Positions 23,867 through 34,820 of a stretch of 64,000 bases of DNA are shown piece after piece. The stretch covers positions 1,178,001 to 1,242,000 of the forward strand of contig NC_016461.1 in assembly GCF_000226115.1 (NCBI RefSeq). Direction: 5' to 3'. Position 1 is the stretch's first letter; each line of letters begins with the position of its first letter. The notes below the pieces were generated by a model. That model made no database searches, had not been told where the DNA came from, and saw nothing but the letters and a program-made list of their open reading frames with translations. The stretch is from Thermothielavioides terrestris NRRL 8126. Its lineage: Eukaryota > Ascomycota > Sordariomycetes > Sordariales > Chaetomiaceae. Both the position numbers and the translations under genes were made by a program.

Positions 23867-25674
23867 GACGCACCTGAACGGTGGGATTGGGGCGGGATCC
23901 ATCATCCGTGCTGAGTGGGTGGAGCAGTGGGCTAACCCAAGCTGACAAGCTCCATGCGCAAGCGAGGTGTCCGTGTGTCTTAGATTTTACCCCACATTCC
24001 CGCGCTCGTGGACTCCTGGTCAACAGCGTGGCATCCATGGTTCTTAGGGGGGCGGATCTGGGCGAATGGCAAGCTTTGGCTGCGAGTGTTGAAGGACCCG
24101 TCGGACTGGCGCTGGTACTTTGCGATATAGTGTATTGCAACCACAGGATGGGGCAAAGTTAACTATCACCCTGGTGCGTCACCAGGCGACAGTCGGACTG
24201 CTCCTCGCTAGTGTAGTGTAGTTAGCGTCGAGGGCCCACGGAAAAAGTGCATCGATGTCGAGCAAGGCATGCGCTTGTCCAGCGCCCAAGGACCGCCGCA
24301 GCACTGCGCCGGGACAAAAAGGTGCTGAATCAAGTGAAGAGCTTACTCGCTCCGCGCCTGCTGTGCCCTTTGCCCGGGGTTAGACAGGGTCCTCGATGTA
24401 GTGGAACACTGCAATCTTGCGCAGTCCAGCCAACGACCGCTAAAGCCTGCAGTTCAGTCTCGAAGAGGCGCCCACACCGATGGGGACAGCGACCTAGCCA
24501 GGCATGCGAGTACACACACAAGGAGGGTTGCCGCGTCCCCATTTCCCTGCCCCGGTCAGAGCCCTAACTAAAGCCAACTTTACCGGGCACCTCAAATGCA
24601 CGAGGGGGGACGAACGTTCTTTGCAGTACCTCCCAATAACTCCCACAAGAATGCATCTGCAGCTCAAGCCAGCAAGGAAGCGCCAAGAAATGGTCAACGT
24701 TACCTCGAAGCAACGGGTCCTCCAGGCTGATCAGCCGATTTACTACCTGCCTAGGTACCGCTCTGAGGCCTCCAGGTTACTGTGTAGCTTGGTAGAGGTA
24801 GCTTCGGAGAGCAGGGAACCGTTGGACAGGTCGATCTGCCGTCGCAACATGGAAGGGCTCTTGGAAGATGCTGCGCTTGTTGACCCGAGACTTCGCCCGA
24901 TGGGTGTGATCCGGTGGGGTTCCTCCCTCCAGGACCCACACCCCGGCCGAACTATTCTGGAAACGAGCCGGTTTTCCAATGGGGTCGGCGGTGCGACCGG
25001 GGTACGGAGTACTTGGCAGTGATTGTCGGCCAAGTACTTGTACAGCAGGCGCCGCGCCTTTACACACCAGTAGTGTAGTGTAGAGCTCCAGCCCGGAACC
25101 TAGGACCACCTCCTGCATGCCTCCTGCGAATGGCACCGACAAGTCGATTGCTCGCCTGTCGGCCGCTTGTTTGCAGCCTGCTGTCCAACCTTGGCTCCTG
25201 CACTGGCGCTTGTCCAGCCCCCTTGAGCGGCTCGTTTTTACTTCTGTTGGGCTGAACCTTGATCGTTACCAGCATCGTTTGATCTGACGGCTGCTGCCGC
25301 GTCCAAGACCCCGAGACCTGAAGAACCCCCCCCCCCAGAGGTCAGGCACCTTCCATTGACCGACCCACGCCTGCCGCGCACCATCGCGCCGAGACAGCCA
25401 GTGAACTGCGCGACTTGACCAGTTCCGCCACGTTGTGCACAGAACTTCCGCTGTCCAACGCGCAGGATATTTGGCCGGCTCTGCGAGCTTCACGTACCAC
25501 ACAGTTCGGCGATTTCCTTCCCATTCCTCACTTGCCGGATGCCTGCCGCCACGTCGCTCGACCCTTTGTCGGCCCTGTCCAACTTCGAGCGCATTGTTCT
25601 TGCGATTCGACCGATAGCGACGGCCCCCGCCTGCTGAGTGACGCGCCGGGCGCCTCGTCTCCTCGGCGCTCACC

Positions 25675-28550
25675 ATGGCGGGGTTCTTCCAGAAACTTAA
25701 AGGGACGGGATCTGTAAGTTGGACAAGCCTTGGTGTCGCTGGACATGCAACCCCCCTCGCGCCGTACACCAGGACACTGGCGCAACGGCGCGACCAGAGC
25801 AACAGAACACTAGCACACCAAAACCCCGCGATACCGGCGCCACCTTGAACCCCCACGGCCTTTGTCCTCTGCCCTCTGCCCTCTGCCTGGTTGCGTCGGA
25901 AGCTTGTCCGCAGGCACAGGCTGACAACAATATCGCCAGGGTGTCTCAAAACCCGATAGCAACACGTCCGCCAAGAACAAGAAGGACGAGCCGCAGCAGG
26001 ATTTGACTCCGCTCGAGAAGTTGTTGCACAATGCAGGTCCCATTCGGGAAGACGGCAGCGACAAATTTTTTGGTCTGGAGAATGTAAGGACCATTCAGGA
26101 ACCCTTCCCTGCTGGCACACGTAGCGCTAATAGCTCTTGCTTGCTCCAGTTCGGGAATACATGGTAGGTGTAAATACGTGCAGAACCAACTCCGCATTGC
26201 ACGTGGTCGGGATGCTGATTGCAGCCTTTGCAGTTACTGCAACTCAATTGTCCAAGCGTTGTACCATTCAGAACACTTCCGTAAGAATGTCGTCAGCTAC
26301 CCCCCACCCTCCCCGTGGGACAAGCCGAACGGAGTCGAGAGGAAGGTCAATGTCACAATTCGACCTCCAGTCCAAGCAAGTGGGAGTGCTGCAGGTCAGG
26401 CCAAACCAGGGCAGCCATCCAAGCCGCGGTCATCGTTCAGCGGCGGGCAGCTAGCTCCCAGTGTAACGCCCATGCGGCCCGAGGACAAGCCTGACTCGCC
26501 AGAGTACAAGAAGAAGCAGGCCATGATAAGGGGCCCGGTACTAGACCTGGCTCAGGAGAACACAGACCCATATGGCATGGAAGAGTGTACCTTCACGGGC
26601 CTCAAAGACATCTTTACAGCCCTGATCGAGAGCCAGTCCAGGACCGGTGTGCTAAGCCCCCGGAGGTTCCTGGACATATTCAAGCGCAACAACGAGATGT
26701 TCCGCAACTCGATGCACCAGGACGCCCACGAGTTCTACGGCATTGTACTCAACGACGTGATCGCCAACGTGGAGGCCAACGGCAGGCGGATGCAAGAGGT
26801 GGCAGCGAGCAGAAAGCAGGGCGATCCCTCACAGGCTTCCGGGCCAGCGCTGTCGACGAACGAAGCAGCTCTTACGACGAAGTCGCCGGGGACCGGCTGG
26901 GTGCACGACATTTTCGAGGGGGTGCTGACCTCGGAGACCAGGTGCTTGACCTGTGAGACGGCATCTCAGCGGGACGAGACGTTTCTGGATTTATCCATTG
27001 ACCTGGAGGAGCACTCATCCGTCACGGCGTGTCTGCAGCAGTTCTCTGCCGAGGAGATGCTGTGCGAGAGGAACAAGTTCCACTGCGACCACTGCGGCGG
27101 CTTGCAGGAAGCCGAGAAGCGGATGAAGGTCAAGAAGCTCCCCAAGGTCCTGGCGCTACACCTGAAACGGTTCAAATACACCGAGGACTATAGCCGCCTG
27201 CAGAAACTCTTCCACCGAGTAGTCTATCCTTACCACCTCCGCCTGTTCAACACCACCGACGATGCCGAGGATCCCGACAGGATGTACGAGCTTTATGCCG
27301 TGGTTGTGCACATCGGAGGCAACGCGTACCACGGGCACTACGTCGCTGTCATCAAGACAAAAGATCGTGGCTGGCTGCTCTTTGACGACGAGATGGTGGA
27401 GCCAGTGGACAAGAGCTTCGTGCAGAACTTCTTCGGGGACAAGCCCGGAATGGCTTGTGCTTACGTGCTGTTCTACCAGGAGACGACCTTTGAAAAGGTG
27501 CGGGAAGAGCTCGATGCCGAGGGCCTGGACCAGGTGAAGCTGGCCAACCAAACAGCGGATCTTGCAGCGACCGCCGATCATGTCAACGGAGCAAGTCCGT
27601 CTGCCCTCTCCAAGCTCAACTCACAACCTTTGCCCCCCGTTGAGGAGCATGTCACACTAGCCGCCCTGGAACAAACAAAGTCGGCGCCGACCGAGATCGA
27701 CGTTGTCAGCCCCATGGACCAACTGCCCCCACCGCTCTCCCAATCCGGTGCCCACCCGCTGGTTGCGGCGCCGCCACCTCCTCCCGCAGTTATGACGAAG
27801 TCAGACGAAGCCGCCGCCGTCCCACCGAAGTCAAAGGAAGAAATGGCCAGAGAAAAGAAGGAGCTCAAAGCCCGAGAGAAGGCCGAAGAGAAGGCCCGGA
27901 AAGCGGCGGAAAAGGAGCAAGCTCGAATTGCGATGAAGGAGCGTCAGGAGCAGCTGCAGAGGATACGCGAACTTGCGCGTCTAGAGCGTGAGCAACTGCA
28001 GAAGGCCATCCAGGAGAGCAAGCAGACGGCGGCGGAAGAAGGAAAGCGGCAGAAGAAAGAGGCGGCGGCGGCGGCAGCAGCAGCAGATGCAAGTTCCTCC
28101 TCCGAAGGTGGAGCGAACGGGTTTCTCAACCGTGCGGGTCGGACGCGCAAGTCGATGACGCGCAAGAGCTTCGCCTTCTTGCACCTCGGGCTGAACAGCA
28201 AGGACGAGCAAAAAGGCGATTCCCAGGCTGACAGAGCGGACCGCAGCGAGGCGAGCGACGACAGGAGCGACAGGGGCGACAGGGGCGAAACCAGCGCCGC
28301 TGGCGAAGGCGGCCACCCGTCACAGCAGAACGGCGTCAGTGGTGGTAAACAAGGCAGCCACTCATCCCTCACCGCGCGGCCGCTGCCGCGGTCCGAACCG
28401 GCACCTGGTGCGGTCGATCAGCTGCGCAATGACAAGGACAAGGATAAGGACAAGGAGAAGGACAAAGAGAAGGAGAAGCCGCCGCTAAAGGAGAGGCTCA
28501 GTTTTGGGTTGGGAAGGAAAAAGAGCAGCAGGTTCTTCTCTCCGCCTTAG
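25675..28550 (+). CDS. creB: CreB-type ubiquitin-specific protease (USP12/46 family)
   Basis: Four exons: 25675-25713, 25940-26083, 26150-26163 (14 nt) and 26234-28550; 837 aa. The protein starts [13 protein letters not shown], then [21 protein letters not shown], as in fungal CreB. The Cys box [14 protein letters not shown] gives catalytic Cys66, whose codon (TG|T) is split by the third intron. Zinc-binding pairs (CLTCE about 303; CDHCGG about 350) and the His box [13 protein letters not shown] (His434) followed by [12 protein letters not shown] complete the USP fold, ending near 480. The C-terminal half has Pro-rich sequence, a long Glu/Lys/Ala coiled coil (about 602-682) and a Lys/Asp/Glu repeat. 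CreB removes ubiquitin from targets in carbon catabolite repression and, in Aspergillus, works with the WD40 protein CreC. The gene is convergent with yos1. Confidence 0.95.
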
Positions 28551-29318
28551 CAGGGCGCGAGGTGTCTGCTGTGTAGCGCCGAGCCTGTGGACGCCGCCGC
28601 TTGATATGCATTGCCGAGCTTTGTGTTTGGGTCAGGCCCTGGATAAGAGGAAGGCGCTGGTTACTTGTTCGAATACCCTCGGCTGGCATGGCGACTTTCT
28701 GGCTACTTTGGTATTTTATAGACCAGCGCATTCCCCACGTGGACTTTGGATGTTGCGGCAGTGGCAGGAAAGGGGGGCTTTTCGAGATGGCGAGACTCGC
28801 TCGCTTGCTTTCCCAATTGGGGGGTCGGAGAGGAAGGGCAAAAAAGGGGTTGGTGGCGAGTTGCATGGCTTTGGCATTGTACGATCAGGGCTTAAGGTTC
28901 AGAGGTTACCGGGCATGTCCAGAGTGCCCGTTTTGGGAGTCGCATGATGGCCCCTGTTTATAAACAAAACAGAATCGTCCAGTCTACCACCTTAATGCTG
29001 CCCACGCAGATAATGGGCAGGTTTCTCCGCTTAGTCCACCATCGGGGAGCGCATTTCTGTCCCTACCTCGCGACCCCTCCCCTAATTCAATTCATGCTCA
29101 TTCCTCCCGAGAACCGACAGCACGATCGGGATGCTTCTAGAGCCCAGGAATGTCTTTTCCGTCCCCAAACGCCTGCGAGCAGATATCACTGTCCCGGTGT
29201 CCCCTGTAATGGCCCGCTCCCACCGCTCTGCATGCAGTTGGATCTCGATGCAAACCCGCCCGCTGACCGTTTCCTCATCGACACCCGCGCTCAGCTAACC
29301 CGGCAGCCGCACGTATTC
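28551..29318. other. Convergent intergenic region creB / yos1
   Basis: 3' flanks of two converging genes; nothing else can be supported. Confidence 0.6.
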
Positions 29319-29906
29319 TCAGCCCAATACGAGCTCGTACACTATAATCAAACTGTTGATTATGATGAGGGGTACTGGTCGAACAGCACGCGCGAGTTAG
29401 TTGCGCCCCGCGACCCGTCAGCGTGGTGTTCCACATCCAGCAAGCCGTCCATGGCAAGGGTCTTTCGGGGTGTACTCACCCCTCATCACCGTCCGCACGC
29501 TCGCTATCAGCTGTATGATCCTGTACTTCACGCTCGTGTCGACGTCTTGCCCGAAGGCGCGCTGGTATGTCGCTGGCGCGAGGCCAACTGTGTCATCGTG
29601 TTAGCCTGAGCGCCGTCGTCGAACACTCTGTCTTCCGCCCCCGTCGCTACCAATTCCCCGTTCCCCCAATCATTCCCGTGTATCGACCAATGAGGAGGGC
29701 ATGATTATATCGGGCGGGCTGTTGATGTGGGCTGGATGGCAACGTACCGCGCGCAAGGAAGCGGTCTTCGGACGGGATGCAGATGGCGTTGAGGAGGAGC
29801 ACGGTGACTAGGTTCGGCGGGCGGTCGCGGTCAGTGTGCGCTTGCGAAGGAAGGAGCGTCGATTCGCCGGGAGCGTACTATAAAGGAGCTTTCCGAGAAG
29901 GGACAT
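29319..29906 (-). CDS. yos1: Yos1 / IER3IP1 homologue, ER-Golgi transport membrane protein
   Basis: Four small minus-strand exons, 29906-29879, 29807-29748, 29587-29480 and 29374-29319, join in frame to 83 aa (yeast Yos1 has 85). Donors GTACGC, GTACGT and GTGAGT; branch points CTGAC and GCTAAC; acceptors CCTAG, CACAG and CCAG. The protein starts MSLLGKLLYITVLLLNAI, continues SEDRFLARVGL, then VKYRIIQLIASVRTVMRVPL and ends IINSLIIVYELVLG. This is the two-helix plan of Yos1: an N-terminal membrane helix, the SEDRFL motif, a charged loop, the LI.SVRT motif and a C-terminal helix ending in ELxLG. In yeast Yos1 binds Yip1 and Yif1 and is needed for COPII vesicle traffic; the human homologue is IER3IP1. 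No single exon is long enough to stand out as an ORF; the call rests on the joined sequence. Confidence 0.92.
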
Positions 29907-31063
29907 CTTGGGCCTCAGGGAAGCTCGCGTGCGAAGATGGGGGTCGTTGCTCGGTCTTGGTGGCCTGGGAGGCCCCTCCTCGTCCTCCTGCGGTGTGGGT
30001 GCAGGGCTGTCTCCCCCAAGTCTTAATCACCGTTGGGGCTTGCTGCTCAATGATCAGGGCTCATAGAAGCTTGCTGGTTGTGGGAGGTCGTGGGAGGTTT
30101 CGTAATGGCGCCTCTGGTCTGGTCCACCCGCAACGAATGTAACTAGGTCGAGGTCTGATGTTGAAAGCTGGCAGCGTCTCTGTATTCCGTACTCCCTACC
30201 CCGGCTCGGTACGTACAGGTGCTATTCCGAAAACAGAAAGGTTTCACTGCCCACAGCTTGGGTGTGGCTAACACTTGTCATCCTAGCATCACTCTTACTG
30301 TGGCTGAAAATGCCGTAGCGTCATCCTGCCGGGCGTCGGAAGAAATCAACCCTAACCCCTGGCACTTTCTGCTCTCGCCAACGTCAAACGTCAACGATGT
30401 CGCTCACCTAAGGTTAACACATAGGTAGGTTTCAAGACAAACATTTGGCCGATCATCATGCATGCTGGGTCCCTTATTATCTAATCAGGCTTCAGATCTC
30501 TGCGGCCCGAATACTTATCGCGAGTCAGATGAAAATCCACCAAACGCCGATTGGAATCTTGGACGGCGCGGCGCGGAGAATGCCAGCAAAGCACAATCCA
30601 CCTATAAAGTTGCTTAGTCTAGACTCACTCGCTCGTTCACACGCGTCAGTTCGGGCTAATGACGGCTTTTCACCGAACTTGAGTCTTGCGAACCATGGTA
30701 AATCTTGAAGCCTCAAGCGACTCGAGCCATCAGCTCAGGGCAAGGGCACGTCAGAGGCGCACCAACCAGGAAAGAGCTGCCCAGAGCCGTAGTCAGACCC
30801 TGCGAGCCACGTGCGACGGTCGCCAACCAGCAAAAGCTGTTCCACAGGCAACTTCTGAGCAACAGCCTCCATCCAAGTCGACTTGGTAACTGAAGACAGA
30901 TCAAATTGCTTGAAACAACATAACAATCGTTTTGAGAACAAGGACACAACATCTCTGCAACCTGCCAACCCAACTAACGGAGCCAATCAGAGTTCTTAAA
31001 ATCCTTTAGCTGTGTCTCGGCGTTACAGCACTCCTTATTACCAGACATCTGGGCTGGTGGGAT

Positions 31064-31070
31064 GGCTAAA
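31064..31070 (+). promoter_or_regulatory. GGCTAAA motif (XlnR/Xyr1-type site)
   Basis: Perfect match to the GGCTAAA core known for XlnR/Xyr1 activators of xylanolytic and pentose genes. It is about 1.37 kb upstream of the xylose reductase ATG, far for a functional site, and a 7-mer may occur by chance. Confidence 0.25.
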
Positions 31071-31290
31071 GTCGACGGACTCCTCCGTTGGTTATTGCCG
31101 CAGCACTGTGGCCCTCTTGCCCGCGGCACTCTCCTTCAGCAGCTCCCCAGCTGGGCTCACTGTCGGTCGATGTCCGGTGTGCGCCCACACAAGGCGAGAT
31201 TCCGGCGAAATGGGAACCCACTGTGGATATCCCGCCGCTCCTCTCTCAGTCTCTCAATTAACCGGCTCCTCTGGTTGGCGCGGGTGATCA

Positions 31291-31297
31291 GGCTAAA
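31291..31297 (+). promoter_or_regulatory. Second GGCTAAA motif (XlnR/Xyr1-type site)
   Basis: Second perfect GGCTAAA on the same strand, 227 bp downstream of the first and about 1.14 kb before the xylose reductase ATG. The pair is suggestive, but motif occurrence is the only evidence. Confidence 0.3.
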
Positions 31298-32125
31298 TTC
31301 CAGGCATGGCCGGATACCGGGTCAAGTCCAACTCGCAGGCTCAAGGAGCTCCAGCAACGGTGCCTTGCAGCCCTCGGCGTCGCCTCGGTTCGGAGCGAGT
31401 TCCCTCGATTCCACCCGCCATCGGCCAGGTGATCGTCTGAGATTTGGCCTGCTGGCGAGCCAACAGCCGCCACAGGCGCATGAGCAACCGGTCTTTCTCC
31501 GGTTGCGAGACGCAAACACGCTGCGCTGTTGAGATGCAAGTTGAGGATCCTGGCAGCCGGTGTGCTTGAGGCTACCGTGGTAGTGCCAGTCGCCTCCTGA
31601 GTGACGCAACCTGGACCCATATCAGTCCACAAAGTCTCCAGCACCTTCAACCCGCGCGAATGGTCGATCTGTTGCCGGACTCCACTGCCTTGGCTCTGTG
31701 GTGGAAGTGGATGGGGCATCAGCTCAGTTGAGCATCCAAGCATATCCCCGAGTATCCATGCCAATCAGTGTAGACAACTCCGGAGACGCGACTGCTCAGA
31801 GCATCGCAAGGCTCGGCTTGCGCCAGTAGGAACGGGTGGTCCGCCACGAGGCTCGAGAAGAAGAGCGTGCCAATGCAATCATTGTCTGCCGCTGTCGCTA
31901 GTCGGTCCCTGAGAGAGACCCCGGCGTCCCAGCCTCGGGATCCCACGACGTGGGACGACGGGAGCGGGTCTGGATTGGGGGAAGGGAGGGGTGACAGCGC
32001 CTGCGTTGCTGGAGATACCGCGCCAGACGGGACGGTATGACCCTGCCCGGCAGCACATCATGTAGGTGAAGCGTGCGACTCGGCGGAGAGGGGCGTGGGC
32101 TACTGTGTGGGCTGGTAACACCCCT

Positions 32126-32131
32126 CCCCGC
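32126..32131 (-). promoter_or_regulatory. CreA/Cre1-type SYGGRG site
   Basis: CCCCGC here reads GCGGGG on the minus strand, fitting the SYGGRG consensus of the carbon catabolite repressor, about 300 bp before the xylose reductase ATG and 37 bp before a TATA-like box. Six-base degenerate sites are common in GC-rich promoters. Confidence 0.3.
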
Positions 32132-32167
32132 CGACCCTCCAGAGAGCTTATGAAGAGGGGCAGGCAG

Positions 32168-32173
32168 TATAAG
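32168..32173 (+). promoter_or_regulatory. TATA-like box of xylose reductase
   Basis: TATAAG about 260 bp before the ATG, followed by a CT-rich stretch and a probable spliced leader. Confidence 0.45.
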
Positions 32174-32285
32174 TACCGCCGCAGCCCCCTTGACGTTCTC
32201 CCTCCCGCCCGGCTGATTTCTCTTCGTCCTCCATACTCTACTCACTTTCGCCTTGCCTTGGAACCTTGCGGACCGATACCTAGAC

Positions 32286-32387
32286 GTGAGTCTCCCGACG
32301 ACCTGCGCATTCCACCCTGTTTCCCCGTGCCCGCCGCTCGCTTCAAGCCGTCATTCTACCCACCGGCTTCTGACAAAGAACTCACAG
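32286..32387 (+). other. Probable 5' UTR intron of xylose reductase
   Basis: GTGAGT donor at 32286, CTGAC branch point at 32369-32373 and acceptor CACAG ending at 32387 (alternative TTTCAG ending at 32406). All lie between the TATA-like box and the ATG at 32430. Removal would shorten the leader by 102 or 121 nt. Inferred from splice signals only. Confidence 0.5.
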
Positions 32388-32429
32388 CGTCGCACACCGT
32401 TTTCAGAAAGAGAGCTCGTAGACAGCACT

Positions 32430-33870
32430 ATGGCTCCCGTCATCAAGCTCAACAGCGGCTATGACATGCCCCAGGTGGGCTTCGGCCTCTGGAAGGTCGA
32501 CAGCGCCGTTGCCGCCGATGTCGTCTACAACGCCATCAAGGCTGGATACCGCCTCTTCGATGGCGCCTGCGGTAAGTTGCGCTTGCCTCCATCCTCCCAC
32601 TCCCATTGCACACATCCCGCAGAAAAAGGAACGAAAAAAAAAAAAAAAAAAATAGAAAAAGAAACCCCAGGCGGGGTGGAGCTGCTGTCTGCTATGACAT
32701 CGTGGTTCGCAATGCTCGACGTGGAGGGAAGAGCCTCGGGGCAAATTACCCCGCCCCCTCTCTGTCCTGCTCCATGCACCCCCACATGCGAGCCGGATGG
32801 AGGGGTCAAATTCTGCCGGACCCCTGTCCGCTGTCTGGGGCGCGTCAGCAATGCTGAGCAGCGGAGCAGGCGCCGGGATGAGGTGATGCCGGGACGGGAT
32901 GTGGACCGTTGTGCCATAGTGCCAAGTACCTTCGCGCAGTGCGGATGGCTGACGGAAGCACATGAGCAGATTACGGCAACGAGGTTGAGTGCGGCAAGGG
33001 CGTGGCCCGCGCCATCCAGGAGGGGCTCGTGAAGCGTGAGGAGCTCTTCATTGTCTCCAAGCTTTGGAACACGTTCCATGACAAGGAGCGCGTCGAGCCC
33101 ATTGTCAGGAAGCAGCTGGCCGACTGGGGGCTCGAGTACTTCGATCTCTACCTCATCCACTTCCCCGTCGCCCTCGAGTACGTCGACCCTTCGGTTCGCT
33201 ACCCGCCCGGCTGGCACTATGACGGCAAGTCCGAGATCCGCCGCAGCAACGCCACCATCCAGGAGACGTGGACCGCCATGGAGTCCCTTGTTGAGAGCGG
33301 CCTCGCCAAGAGCATCGGCATCTCCAACTTCCAGGCCCAGCTGATCTACGATCTCCTGCGGTACGCCAAGATCCGCCCGGCCACCCTCCAGATCGAGCAC
33401 CACCCCTTCCTCGTCCAGCAGGAGCTTCTCAACCTCGCCAAGCAAGAGGGCATCGCCGTCACCGCCTACAGCTCCTTCGGCCCTGCCAGCTTCCTCGAGT
33501 TCAACATGCAGCACGCCGTCAAGCTCACCCCCCTCATGGAGGACGAGACCATCAAGAAGATCGCGGCCAAGTACAACCGCGCCCCGTCCCAGGTCCTGCT
33601 CCGCTGGGCCACCCAGCGCGGCCTCGCCGTCATCCCCAAGAGCGTCAGGCAAGAGACCATGATCTCCAACCTGCACTGCACCGACTTTGACCTCTCCGAC
33701 GAGGACATTGCCACCATCTCCTCCTTCGACCGCGGCATCCGCTTCAACCAGCCCTCGAACGTGAGTGCCCCGCGAACCTGATCTTCGCGAAATCTGCCAA
33801 GCACTCCCATATAACTAACTCCGCATGGCTATAGTACTTCCCCACCGAGCTCCTCTGGATCTTTGGCTAA
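32430..33870 (+). CDS. xyl1: NAD(P)H-dependent D-xylose reductase (aldo-keto reductase AKR2)
   Basis: Exons 32430-32571, 32970-33760 and 33835-33870 give 322 aa, the normal size for the family. The protein begins [21 protein letters not shown]. The aldo-keto reductase tetrad is present with normal spacing: Asp44, Tyr49 (the junction codon Asp48 is split by intron 1), Lys78 (VSKLWNTFH) and His111 (LYLIHFPVA). The coenzyme loop reads [14 protein letters not shown] and the end is [17 protein letters not shown], close to Neurospora xylose reductase. The enzyme reduces xylose (and arabinose) to the polyol in the cytosol, the first step of fungal pentose catabolism. Intron 1 is unusually long for this window (398 nt) and carries an A19 run; its branch point is GCTGACG. 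The last coding exon is only 36 nt. The gene is convergent with sds22. Confidence 0.95.
32634..32652. repeat. A19 homopolymer inside xylose reductase intron 1
   Basis: Nineteen consecutive A, 62 nt after the 5' splice site. Confidence 0.9.
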
Positions 33871-34820
33871 ATACACTTCCTGGCAGCCGCGAGTGCGGGG
33901 AGGGCGGGCGCAAATGCGGTCCCGCCCCGGCCAGACTGGCCAACCGCCAGAACAGGGCGAGACACGGCCATCGCTGTGTCTGTTCTGTTCTGCTTGACGA
34001 CGGATACCAGGCCCCTCTGCTCTGACAATTCACGTTGTGGGACGGCGGCCGGCAGACGGGGAGCGGATGGTTTCCTATCTTCACCCCGGGCACCGGTCAT
34101 TTGTCACACGAATGGAATGGGAATTCACGCCGACTGGACGGACGCTTGCCTGACCGGAAGAGGGGGGTCACGGGGCCGGGTGGACATTTGCGTGGATTTA
34201 GATGCACACGCGCACAACATATATATATCTCCGGGATGGAGGATTCTCATGTCCTTCGATGCATGGCATGGCATGCTCTTTCTGGGTGGAGACTGTCATA
34301 GAATATATTAAATCTAGCGGTTTTCGTTTAATTACACCTTCTCAACCGTGAGTGAAGTAACTGGCTGGTGTTGGATATCCGGTTTGCGGAAGGTCTTGGC
34401 CGAGGGGAGCGAATACGCCCAAACCGGTCGAGTTCACTAGCTCGCTCACTCCCTGTTGACCATCACCCACAGTCAAACTTGTTAACTGATCGAGGTCCAT
34501 CACGATTTGCAACAGCCAGTCTGGCTACCCAGCCTCACCCTCCAAAAACGCCGTAAATGACTCCCTAAATCATAAATCATACATACCCTGCGCTACCTTG
34601 CGCCGCTCTCGCCTTGCCTTGAACGCCGCCCTATGCTAACCACGTCGTGATGCGTTTAATCCCTCCAGATAAACACCATACTCTGTCGTATGGGTCGAGT
34701 TCGCCACAAAACCCCTGCCCAGAAAAAGAACAAAATTCCTCGGCCGGCAAGAAAAAAAAAAAAAAAAAGCAGAATGCCTCCAGTGCCGCGATATCTTGTG
34801 TACCTAGAGATGATAGACTC
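33871..34820. other. Convergent intergenic region xyl1 / sds22
   Basis: 3' flanks of converging genes; A17 at 34752-34768 (T17 on the sds22 strand). No gene supported. Confidence 0.6.

Larger units (their letters stand above)
21715..25674. other. Long intergenic region before creB
   Basis: About 4 kb without a gene that can be recognised. It holds a possible small minus-strand frame (23085-23297), a CAGTACTG/GTACTGTG palindromic cluster (23831-23866) and several dispersed TACCTAGGTA-like motifs (23052-23072, 24747-24757). A minus-strand frame at 22366-22875 reads partly like protein (DFDLLDILHIMHYIRHVN) but has no identifiable family or intron structure. Confidence 0.45.
29907..32429. other. 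Divergent intergenic region yos1 / xylose reductase
   Basis: Shared upstream region of two divergent genes. The right part holds promoter-like elements of the xylose reductase gene, listed separately. No further gene is supported; the open frames at 31062-31532 (+) and 31288-31764 (-) overlap each other and show no family features. Confidence 0.55.

Noticed and set aside
25266..26120. 284-codon minus-strand frame opposite the creB 5' end.
   Set aside because: It overlaps creB exons 1 and 2, whose reading is firmly supported; the antisense frame is a shadow of GC-rich coding sequence.
28944..29609. 221-codon plus-strand frame.
   Set aside because: It lies antisense to the yos1 exons, which join to a recognised protein; the plus-strand frame has no family signature.
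33625..33700. Coenzyme-loop residues of xylose reductase differ from the Candida tenuis enzyme (Arg missing at the usual 2'-phosphate position).
   Set aside because: As far as I recall the Neurospora xylose reductase has the same type of loop (IPKS.R..TM..N), so this is a lineage form and not a defect.
25675..33870. Functional cluster of creB and xylose reductase (both carbon metabolism).
   Set aside because: They are separated by the unrelated yos1 gene and several kilobases, with separate promoters; proximity alone does not support a cluster.
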